From: UKL13-2 sp043768625
GTDB taxonomy: Bacteria > Pseudomonadota > Gammaproteobacteria > Burkholderiales > Usitatibacteraceae
Length of the DNA: 5,089 nt
Direction of reading: 5' to 3'
Assembly (NCBI GenBank): GCA_043768625.1
Contig: JAYVKG010000019.1
Span: 1-5,089 of the forward strand
Shown: positions 1 through 5,089 of the stretch, one piece after another
Layout of the letters: each line of letters starts with the position of its first letter
Position numbering within the stretch: the first letter of the stretch is position 1
Translations under genes and position numbers: made by a program
Notes under the pieces: model-generated
Told to the model about the DNA's origin: nothing
What the model saw: the letters and a program-made list of their open reading frames with translations, nothing else
Databases searched by the model: none

Positions 1-173
1 CTGGCCTTAAAGCTGGCCGACGGCGCGCCGTTGCATGTGGAACCTGCGGAGAACAGGGCCGTAACTTTCGCTTCTACGTTAAACGCAGCAACCAGGATGA
101 TCACGGTGACCGCCGCTGCGCTGACAATAATAGCAACGCCGTGTATGTCGTTCAATGATTTTGCTAAGTCCAT
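1..173 (-). CDS. Partial small membrane protein, N-terminus only (unknown function)
   Basis: An open frame starts at the ATG at 173 and runs leftwards for 57 codons without a stop, leaving the window at base 1, so the C-terminus is missing. The start is chosen because AAGAGG (179-184) lies 5 bases upstream. The protein begins MDLAKSLNDIHG and is followed by a hydrophobic stretch at about residues 12-31 (VAIIVSAAAVTVIILVAAF), which looks like one membrane-spanning helix or an uncleaved signal anchor. After it comes a Ser/Ala/Gly-rich stretch with one Cys at residue 47. No family is recognised. The plus strand is also open across this segment and hydrophobic in part, with codon third positions in register, so codon bias cannot settle the strand. 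The Shine-Dalgarno site and compact start favour the minus strand. Moderate to low confidence. Confidence 0.45.
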   Translation of the reverse strand, partial: MDLAKSLNDIHGVAIIVSAAAVTVIILVAAFNVEAKVTALFSAGSTCNGAPSASFKA

Positions 174-178
174 TATTG

Positions 179-184
179 CCTCTT
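179..184 (-). promoter_or_regulatory. Ribosome binding site deciding the start at 173
   Basis: AAGAGG on the minus strand, 5 bases before the ATG at 173. It is the clearest Shine-Dalgarno-like site in the window and the main reason for calling the short partial gene to its left. Confidence 0.45.
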
Positions 185-300
185 GTGGGTGGGCGAAAAA
201 AGTAGGGTTGTTCTCAAAAGTATTCGGCTTTCCAAGTATCTATCGAGCCCACCGCCAGAGCTTGCGATTAAGGAGGTTGGGAAAGCATCGGAAGTACTGC

Positions 301-341
301 CGCTGGGCCATGCAGGCCGCCTGCCGGTACATGGCGGAGCG
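301..341. repeat. Imperfect inverted repeat (hairpin)
   Basis: On the plus strand the paired arms are CGCT (301-304) with AGCG (338-341), GCCAT (307-311) with ATGGC (331-335), and GCAGGC (312-317) with GCCTGC (319-324). A six-base bulge, CGGTAC, lies at 325-330, and a GG/GG internal mismatch separates the outer arms. The inner loop is only one base, so a real RNA hairpin would open further at the tip. No T-run follows on either strand, so it is not a typical intrinsic terminator. It could be a REP-like element or chance. Only one copy is seen in this window. Confidence 0.35.
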
Positions 342-420
342 CAACTACCGTCCTCTACATTCGGCCGGGAAAGCGCAACAGCACGCACCGGCGAGTATCT
401 TGAAGCCGCAACATGGCTCC

Positions 421-695
421 TCATAGCTTGGCTTTCGCACTGCCTTTCGACATTAATTTCGAGTTCTGCCAACTGCGGCGTTCGATATTGACGACTTCAA
501 ACAATGCTTGCATGGGCTCGAGCGGGCCGCGCGAGTAGTTCGCCGAGTGGTTCAGCAATGCAGCTCCTAGCGCATGACCAATATACGTCCACATAAAATT
601 AGAAATTCATTGCACAGCTTGCGAAACTGCGTCTCTGCTACCTTGATGCGAAAGTGTGGCGTAACGTCGACATTGGCACAGGGCGGCAACAGCCA
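421..695 (-). pseudogene. Probable gene remnant, C-terminal part in two frames (unknown family)
   Basis: On the minus strand, one frame is open from 695 to a TAG at 567-569 and contains VDVTPHFRIKVAETQFRKL. A second frame is open from 606 to a TGA at 421-423 and contains MWTYIGHALGAALLNH, SRGPLEPMQALFEVVNIERR and the end KGSAKAKL. The two overlap at 567-606, so a single small indel there would join them into about 90 codons. The second part has ordinary amino-acid balance and a Lys-rich tail like a true C-terminus. If it were translated alone from the ATG at 594 it would give 57 residues, but no ribosome binding site precedes that ATG. I therefore read it as the 3' relic of a decayed gene. 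The family is not recognised. It could instead be a genuine small protein or a chance open frame. Confidence 0.35.
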
Positions 696-712
696 TCAAT
701 ACCGAACTCTTG

Positions 713-2038
713 CTAGCGGTTATGCTTCAACCATTCAATTAGCGTGTCGGAAGGAATCGCGTGGCTGATCACGTAGCCCTGCGCGACATCGCAACCCATT
801 CGTTTAAGTTCTTTGAGCGTAGCTTGGTTCTCCACGCCTTCGGCAACGACGGTGAGATCAAAATTATGCGCAAGGTCGATTACCGAGCGGACTATTTGCT
901 GATCACCCTTGTTATCGCGCATGTGCTGTACAAACAGTTTGTCGATTTTCAATTCGTCTAGCGGGAAACGCTTCACGTAGGAAAGGGAAGAATAGCCGGT
1001 GCCAAAATCATCGACAGAGAGATTTACGCCTATTGTCTTTAACTGATTCATGATCGACAGCGAATAGTCCATGTCGTTAATAGTTGCATTTTCAGTGATT
1101 TCCAATGTTAACTGCGACGGATCCGCCTGCCACGTGCCAAGTGCCTGGCCGATCAAGCCAGGCAATTCGGCTTCGCCCAACGTAACCGTGGAAAGGTTGA
1201 CCGCAACGTCCAGCATTATGCCTTGGCGTTTCCATTCTGACTGGTGGCGCAGGGAGGTGTTCAATACCCATTCTGTCAGCAAACCAATCATGCCATTGGC
1301 CTCGGCCACCCGTATTACTACCGGCGGGGGGATCGCGCCGTGGTCAGGTGCATTCCAGCGCAGTAGCGCCTCAACGCCGCGGCAGCGACCGGTTTTCAGA
1401 TCAGTTTTTGGCTGATAAAACACCTGCAATTGATTGGTCCGTATGGCTTCGCGCAGTTCAGTGTTAAGGCCAGTGTAAGTATCAGCGGCGCGTCTATCAT
1501 CGGCTTGGAACACATACTGCGCAATGTCACGCTTGCGCGCGATGCGCTTGGCAATGTCAGCATGGACAAGCAATTCTTCCGCGCTCGCCGCCTGCGCCGG
1601 AAATGCGGCGATGCCGATAACCGGGCGAACGGTGATGACGTTTCCCTCAAAGCTGAATGGAGCTTCGAAGGCCTGCTGAATCTTGCCTGCAGCAAGCAAT
1701 GGCAGTGCGTCGCTGCGGAGATTAGGCAGAATGACACAGAGTTTTTCGTCAGAGAGTTGCACGAAGTGATCTGCCGGTCGAAGTACCGCGACGATACGCC
1801 GTATCGCACGCTGCATGATTTGGCTGGTGGGAATTCCTAACAAGGCTTCCAGGTGGTCCGAGCGCGCCAACACAATGATTAGTACCGCAACGACGCGTTG
1901 TGCCATGCGTGCGTGATCGATTGCGTTGGTAAGGGTTGCCTTCAGGGCCGATCGAGGCAATTCCTGGACGGTCTGGGTTTCGCTGTCTGCGTCTCCTGAT
2001 GCGGCAGTAAACGCGCTTGTGTTGGGCGCATCGCTCAT
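713..2038 (-). CDS. Cyclic-di-GMP phosphodiesterase, degenerate GGDEF plus EAL domain
   Basis: This 441-residue protein has no signal peptide or membrane helix, so it is probably cytoplasmic. Residues 1-27 are a loose Ser/Thr/Ala-rich leader. Residues about 30-178 are a degenerate GGDEF domain in which the signature reads LSDEK (95-99), so diguanylate cyclase activity is not expected; it may bind GTP or act as a regulatory module. Residues about 188-438 form an EAL domain, which hydrolyses c-di-GMP to pGpG. Its key residues are visible: EALLRW with Glu223, Asn281 (NLS), Glu313 (LEITE), Asp343-Asp344 in DDFGTGYSS, Lys364 and Asp366 (LKIDKLFV), Glu400 (AEGVEN) and Gln420 (QGY). It should be catalytically competent. 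The ATG at 2038 is the earliest possible start, because an in-frame TAA lies at 2045-2047; the Shine-Dalgarno match is weak. It lies 78 bases downstream of the HD-GYP gene on the same strand, probably cotranscribed. No sensor domain is seen. Biofilm or motility control is inferred from the family. Confidence 0.93.
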   Translation of the reverse strand: MSDAPNTSAFTAASGDADSETQTVQELPRSALKATLTNAIDHARMAQRVVAVLIIVLARSDHLEALLGIPTSQIMQRAIRRIVAVLRPADHFVQLSDEKLCVILPNLRSDALPLLAAGKIQQAFEAPFSFEGNVITVRPVIGIAAFPAQAASAEELLVHADIAKRIARKRDIAQYVFQADDRRAADTYTGLNTELREAIRTNQLQVFYQPKTDLKTGRCRGVEALLRWNAPDHGAIPPPVVIRVAEANGMIGLLTEWVLNTSLRHQSEWKRQGIMLDVAVNLSTVTLGEAELPGLIGQALGTWQADPSQLTLEITENATINDMDYSLSIMNQLKTIGVNLSVDDFGTGYSSLSYVKRFPLDELKIDKLFVQHMRDNKGDQQIVRSVIDLAHNFDLTVVAEGVENQATLKELKRMGCDVAQGYVISHAIPSDTLIEWLKHNR

Positions 2039-2116
2039 GGGTACTTAGGCCCGGCGCCGATGGTCCGCTGTGACGTGTGTGCGGGTAGATATGGTTGAGT
2101 GATGGCAACCAACTTA
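2039..2116 (-). other. Gap between the HD-GYP and EAL genes
   Basis: The upstream HD-GYP gene ends in two consecutive TAA stops (2117-2119 and 2114-2116). The 78-base gap shows no hairpin with T-run and no convincing promoter, which fits read-through transcription into the EAL gene. A TTGCCA resembling a -35 box occurs, but no -10 box lies at the right distance. The sequence before the EAL start is GC-rich (GGCGCC) with only a poor ribosome binding site. Confidence 0.4.
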
Positions 2117-3739
2117 TTACGCCGCATAGAATTCCCGCGGATCGAGGCCGTACGCTTTGCTCGGCAAACCAATACGAATATAAACAGGTGTGTCTGAAAC
2201 GTCGTAAAGAAGATCGCGCGTCCCTGGATTTCTACGAATTGTTTTGTCGGGCTCGGTAAGCACCAGCACCTTTGGACGCAAGCGCTTGAATTTATTATGC
2301 GTGATGACAACCGCAACCTCTCCGGTTGAAAGTTCCACCATACTGCCAACCGGGAATACGCCGATTGATTGAATGAACTGCTCCACCATGTCGGTCTGAA
2401 ACTGGCTGCCACTCCAGCTGGAAAGCATCTGTAACGCCTGGTGGGGTGATATCGCCTCTGCGTAAGGTCGTGACTTGGTCACAGCGGAATAGGTGTCGGC
2501 AATGGCACCCATGCGTCCGAAGGTGCTAATTTTATCGCCCATCAAATTTTTCGGGTATCCGCTACCATTCATGCGTTCGTGATGTTGGGCGATGCCTTCG
2601 AGCACATCAGGATGAATGTTCGGCGTATCATGCAAAATGCTGAGGGCGTGATCGACATGCTCCTTGATCAGCTCGAATTCATCGGCAGTGAGACGCTCAT
2701 TTTTCTCGAGCAAATCGCGCGGCAGTCTGATCTTGCCGACGTCCAGCAACAACCCTAGGGTGCCCAACTGAGCCAGTTGCTCTTTCGCATAACCCAGATG
2801 ACGTCCGAAGGCAACCAGATTCACTGCCACGCTGATCCCATGACTGTAAATATTCAAATCCTGCTCGCGCATCCGCGCTACCCACATGAGAGCGTCGGGA
2901 TTGCGGACCATGCTATCCACCATGTCGTCTATGACGGCTTCCACATTGTCGAGTTTCAGACCGTCGCCGGCGCGGATATCTTCGGCAATACTATGTAACA
3001 ATTCGTTGGTGCGTTTGAACGAATCTGCCGCCGCGCTAATTTCCTCTTCTACGGTCGTCGTATCCTCGTAAATCGTCAGCTCCACTGTTTCAGCAATAAA
3101 GGACGGACGTATCAATTCTCCGGGCGCGGCGACCGACTCAGGCATCGCGTCGGCATCAAAATTGTCGCGATCACTGCGGGTAAAAATGTTGGTTACGCCG
3201 TTGCGCAGGTTTCCCCACATATTTCGCAGGCTGGTGCCCGCTGCCAAATTTGAGCCGTTGTCCGATTTTGCGTGTCGCGAAGCAGGGAGTGGTGCAAGTT
3301 TGCCATGCCCGAAACCGCGTTCGGGCTTGTTTCGACTATTGTCAACCGGTATCTCGACCTGAGTGGAACTTGATGCCCCCGTTAAAGCCTTTCGTTGCGC
3401 AGCTGGTGACTGGTGGGAGCGGGTCGGCAATGGTAACGTCGGTGCCTTACCTGAACCGGGTAAAGCCGGTTTTTGGGAACGCTTGACGAAGACGCGCAAG
3501 TCTCCTCCCGTTTCTCGCGCAACGAAAGCCGCTTTTTTGACAGGTGAGTCGAAGTCGCGCCCAATCGAGCGTTGCGGATCGATCATTACCCACTGGCAAT
3601 AGAGGCGTAATTGCTGCATTTGCTCATCGTCTTCGAGTAAAAAGCCCTGCAGCAAAAATGGCGTATCAATCCACGGCCGGTCAAGTTCGGCGATAAACAT
3701 TCCCGTCTTCAAGTCTTTGGTGGCAATTTTTTGATGCAT
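2117..3739 (-). CDS. DUF3391 and HD-GYP domain protein, putative c-di-GMP phosphodiesterase with altered HD motif
   Basis: This 540-residue, apparently soluble protein begins with a DUF3391-type domain (about 1-85), with the typical DLKTGMFIAELDRPW and DTPFLLQGF segments. A Ser/Pro/Lys/Arg-rich linker with little predicted order follows (about 87-200), then a helical, acidic stretch (about 215-290). The HD-GYP domain spans about 295-445, and a C-terminal segment with GVFPVGSMVELSTGEVAVV (459-477) is usual for this subfamily. HD-GYP domains normally hydrolyse c-di-GMP to pGpG or GMP at a metal centre. Conserved residues present are His300, Asp333, Lys336, His361, His386-His387-Glu388, GYP (394-396) and Asp415. 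The HD motif itself reads Leu332-Asp333 (LLLDVGK), and a usual later Asp is Ser418, so activity may be reduced or lost. The ATG at 3739 gives a normal DUF3391 N-terminus; its ribosome binding site is weak. It is the first gene of a likely two-gene operon with the EAL gene. The domain assignment is firm; the activity is uncertain. Confidence 0.92.
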   Translation of the reverse strand: MHQKIATKDLKTGMFIAELDRPWIDTPFLLQGFLLEDDEQMQQLRLYCQWVMIDPQRSIGRDFDSPVKKAAFVARETGGDLRVFVKRSQKPALPGSGKAPTLPLPTRSHQSPAAQRKALTGASSSTQVEIPVDNSRNKPERGFGHGKLAPLPASRHAKSDNGSNLAAGTSLRNMWGNLRNGVTNIFTRSDRDNFDADAMPESVAAPGELIRPSFIAETVELTIYEDTTTVEEEISAAADSFKRTNELLHSIAEDIRAGDGLKLDNVEAVIDDMVDSMVRNPDALMWVARMREQDLNIYSHGISVAVNLVAFGRHLGYAKEQLAQLGTLGLLLDVGKIRLPRDLLEKNERLTADEFELIKEHVDHALSILHDTPNIHPDVLEGIAQHHERMNGSGYPKNLMGDKISTFGRMGAIADTYSAVTKSRPYAEAISPHQALQMLSSWSGSQFQTDMVEQFIQSIGVFPVGSMVELSTGEVAVVITHNKFKRLRPKVLVLTEPDKTIRRNPGTRDLLYDVSDTPVYIRIGLPSKAYGLDPREFYAA

Positions 3740-3778
3740 GGCGTGTTCGATGAGCCTGTTGTGGTGTTGACGACGACT

Positions 3779-3807
3779 ATTTTAAACAAGATTTTGACGA
3801 GCGTTAA
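3779..3807 (-). promoter_or_regulatory. Putative sigma-70 promoter for the HD-GYP/EAL pair
   Basis: On the minus strand, TTAACG (3802-3807) and TAAAAT (3779-3784) are 17 bases apart. They match the -35 consensus at four of six positions and the -10 consensus at five of six. Transcription would begin near 3772 and leave a leader of roughly 33 bases before the ATG at 3739. The call is by sequence match only. Confidence 0.4.
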
Positions 3808-3894
3808 TATAACTTTTGCGTCGCCGCAGGTTGGCGCACTTCATAGACTGTGTGTGCCAAAGCAATTGCAAAATCTTCGTTACCAGCATGCGCA

Positions 3895-3914
3895 ATTTGG
3901 CAAGCTTGGCAAAT
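3895..3914. repeat. Near-palindrome with tandem TTGGCAA, possible operator
   Basis: The outer arms ATTTG (3895-3899) and CAAAT (3910-3914) flank a central AAGCTT, making a near-perfect inverted repeat. The same bases also give a direct repeat, TTGGCAA twice separated by GC (3897-3903 and 3906-3912). It overlaps the -35 box proposed for tgt and lies between the two divergent transcription units, where a regulator could bind. More TTGGC/GCCAA copies occur at 3831 and 3856. No known operator is recognised. Confidence 0.3.
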
Positions 3915-3925
3915 CCGTTTATCCT
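3897..3925 (+). promoter_or_regulatory. Putative sigma-70 promoter for tgt
   Basis: TTGGCA (3897-3902) and TATCCT (3920-3925) are separated by 17 bases. The -35 box matches the consensus at five of six positions and the -10 box at four of six. The start would be near 3932, leaving a leader of about 28 bases before the GTG at 3960. It is the best candidate in the divergent region but is not strong. Confidence 0.35.
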
Positions 3926-3959
3926 GCGCCACTCATCGTTCAAATGAAATCGGTCTTTC

Positions 3960-5072
3960 GTGACTTTTCAATTGCTTGCCAGTAATGGCCTTGCCCGACT
4001 CGGCCGTCTCAGTCTCAATCACGGCGTGGTTGAAACGCCGGTTTTTATGCCCGTAGGCACCTACGGAACAGTTAAGGGCATGAGTCCTGCGGAACTGCTC
4101 GACATTGGTGCCAAAATTGTACTTGGCAACACATTTCATCTTTGGTTGCGACCGGGACTGGATGTCATTGCAAAGCATCACGGGCTGCATAAATTCATGG
4201 CGTGGAATGGACCCTTACTTACCGATTCCGGCGGCTTTCAGGTCTGGAGCCTTGGCGAGCTCCGGAAGATTTCGGAAGAGGGCGTAGCTTTTCAGTCGCC
4301 AGTCAATGGGGACAAGTGTTTTTTGTCGCCGGAGGAGTCAATGCGCATCCAGCGCGTGCTCAATGCCGACGTAGTAATGATATTTGATGAATGCACCGCG
4401 CATCCCTCCACCCATATTGAGGCTAACGCATCGATGCTATTGTCATTACGCTGGGCACGGCGCTGCAGAAGCGAATTCACGCAGCTGCAGAATCCAAATG
4501 CATTGTTCGGCATTGTGCAAGGGGGCATGTACGAGGATTTGCGTGAGGAGTCGCTGGAGGGTCTGGTCGAGCTTGGCTTTGACGGATATGCGATTGGCGG
4601 GCTTTCCGTTGGTGAGCCAAAAGAGGACATGTTGCGGGTACTGTCACACATCGCACCGAAATTGCCCGCCACCCAGCCGCGCTATTTGATGGGCGTGGGC
4701 ACACCGGAAGATCTGGTCGCAGGTGTAGGCCACGGCATAGACATGTTTGATTGCGTGATGCCAACGCGTAACGCCCGCAACGGCTGGCTTTTCACGCGTT
4801 TTGGCGATGTCAAAATCCGCAACGCACGATTTAAAGATGATACGGCTCCACTTGATGATGGCTGTCCCTGTTATACCTGCCGCAATTTCAGCCGCGCGTA
4901 TCTGCATCATTTGCAGCGTACCAACGAGATGCTCGGTGCCCGTCTCAATACCTTTCACAATCTGTTTTACTATCAGCAGTTGATGAGCGAAATGCGCATA
5001 GCCATCAAGGCCCAGACCTTTGCAATGTTTGTGAAGAAATTCCATGCGGAGCGGGCCAGCGGCCCGCAGTGA
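3960..5072 (+). CDS. tgt: Queuine tRNA-ribosyltransferase (tRNA-guanine transglycosylase)
   Basis: Tgt swaps guanine-34 in the anticodon of tRNAs for Asp, Asn, His and Tyr with the queuosine precursor preQ1, in the cytoplasm. The 370-residue product aligns along its full length with bacterial Tgt. Visible active-site features are Asp89 in TDSGGFQ (proton acceptor), FDEC at 142-145 with Asp143, Gln187 in VQGG (substrate base binding), and nucleophile Asp264 in DMFDCVMPTRNARNG. The zinc site is Cys302, Cys304, Cys307 and His333. These positions coincide with the E. coli numbering, which supports the GTG start at 3960; an in-frame TGA at 3945-3947 rules out any earlier start except between it and the GTG. 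No strong Shine-Dalgarno is seen. In many proteobacteria the order is queA-tgt-yajC-secD-secF. Here queA is not adjacent upstream, and the divergent HD-GYP gene takes its place. What lies downstream is outside the window. Function is certain from the residues. Confidence 0.97.
   Translation: MTFQLLASNGLARLGRLSLNHGVVETPVFMPVGTYGTVKGMSPAELLDIGAKIVLGNTFHLWLRPGLDVIAKHHGLHKFMAWNGPLLTDSGGFQVWSLGELRKISEEGVAFQSPVNGDKCFLSPEESMRIQRVLNADVVMIFDECTAHPSTHIEANASMLLSLRWARRCRSEFTQLQNPNALFGIVQGGMYEDLREESLEGLVELGFDGYAIGGLSVGEPKEDMLRVLSHIAPKLPATQPRYLMGVGTPEDLVAGVGHGIDMFDCVMPTRNARNGWLFTRFGDVKIRNARFKDDTAPLDDGCPCYTCRNFSRAYLHHLQRTNEMLGARLNTFHNLFYYQQLMSEMRIAIKAQTFAMFVKKFHAERASGPQ
5051..5067 (+). repeat. GC-rich hairpin overlapping the tgt 3' end
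   Basis: GCGGGCC (5051-5057), loop AGC, and GGCCCGC (5061-5067) form a perfect seven-pair stem. It lies within the last codons of tgt, just before the TGA at 5070-5072. The T-run at 5083-5087 is 15 bases beyond the stem, too far for a standard intrinsic terminator. It may protect the mRNA 3' end or act as a weak pause site. Confidence 0.45.
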
Positions 5073-5074
5073 AG

Positions 5075-5083
5075 TGGTATAAT
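5075..5083 (+). promoter_or_regulatory. Extended -10 promoter element for the next rightward gene
   Basis: TGGTATAAT is a perfect extended -10 element (TGn followed by TATAAT), three bases after the tgt stop codon. No good -35 box lies 17 bases upstream, but extended -10 promoters often do without one. The gene it would serve is outside the window; by family context yajC and the sec genes often follow tgt, but this cannot be seen. Confidence 0.45.
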
Positions 5084-5089
5084 TTTTGG

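Larger units (their letters stand above)
174..420. other. Intergenic stretch without a supported gene
   Basis: Open frames of about 100 codons exist here on both strands, but they overlap one another, have no ribosome binding site at a sensible start, and give Arg/Ser/Pro/Cys-rich translations that match no family I recognise. The only structure seen is the imperfect inverted repeat at 301-341. No tRNA, terminator T-run or mobile-element end was found. Confidence 0.5.

Noticed and set aside
1..30. Direct repeat CTGGCC (1-6 and 13-18) and ten-base palindrome CGGCGCGCCG (21-30)
   Set aside because: Short and GC-rich, lying inside a probable coding frame; no sign of an attachment site or element end.
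1..426. Long plus-strand open frame running through the left end
   Set aside because: No ribosome binding site, Arg/His/Cys-rich second half and no recognised family. The minus-strand start at 173 has better support, although the strand at 1-173 is not certain.
517..535. GC-rich inverted repeat CTCGAGCGG / CCGCGCGAG
   Set aside because: It has a one-base loop, one mismatch and no T-run, and it falls inside the probable coding remnant, so a terminator is not supported.
638..712. LRHTFAS on the minus strand, in frame after the EAL stop codon, resembling the tyrosine recombinase HxLRHT motif
   Set aside because: Only about seven residues match, the usual preceding His is Ser, a stop follows two codons later, and the rest of the frame has no recombinase features. 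Chance is the better explanation.
1396..1840. Open frames of about 136 codons on both strands inside the EAL gene
   Set aside because: They are shadows of the GGDEF/EAL reading frame, whose domains and catalytic residues are clear.
4292..5045. Minus-strand open frames opposite tgt
   Set aside because: tgt is unmistakable on the plus strand; the opposing frames have no ribosome binding site or recognisable domain.
5051..5087. Intrinsic terminator for tgt
   Set aside because: The stem is good but the T-run begins 15 bases after it and overlaps the extended -10 promoter element.

Overview
The window looks like ordinary chromosomal DNA from a proteobacterium, most likely a betaproteobacterium. 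This rests on the Tgt sequence style and on the DUF3391-type HD-GYP protein, a family common in Beta- and Gammaproteobacteria. The genus cannot be named from the sequence.

Layout. Positions 1-712 are gene-poor. A small membrane protein with a good ribosome binding site runs off the left edge on the minus strand (1-173). Then come about 250 bases without a supported gene, holding one imperfect hairpin. Next is a minus-strand remnant (421-695) that reads like a protein C-terminus but is split over two frames. Positions 713-3739 hold two minus-strand cyclic-di-GMP genes. Transcription would start at the HD-GYP gene (2117-3739) and continue, after a 78-base gap, into a degenerate-GGDEF/EAL gene (713-2038). 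A 220-base divergent intergenic region (3740-3959) carries plausible promoters for both directions. Positions 3960-5072 on the plus strand encode Tgt, the tRNA-guanine transglycosylase of queuosine synthesis. The last bases hold a GC hairpin at the tgt 3' end and a perfect extended -10 promoter element facing right.

Working together. The two minus-strand genes both belong to c-di-GMP breakdown. The EAL protein keeps all its expected catalytic residues. The HD-GYP protein has lost the His of its HD motif (Leu instead), although most other conserved residues remain. The pair may therefore be one working phosphodiesterase plus a receptor-like or altered HD-GYP partner. Tgt is a housekeeping gene with no evident functional link to them. 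The usual queA is not directly upstream of tgt.

I see no mobile element, CRISPR array, RNA gene or convincing new system here. The points most worth a second look are the altered HD motif and the broken remnant at 421-695.
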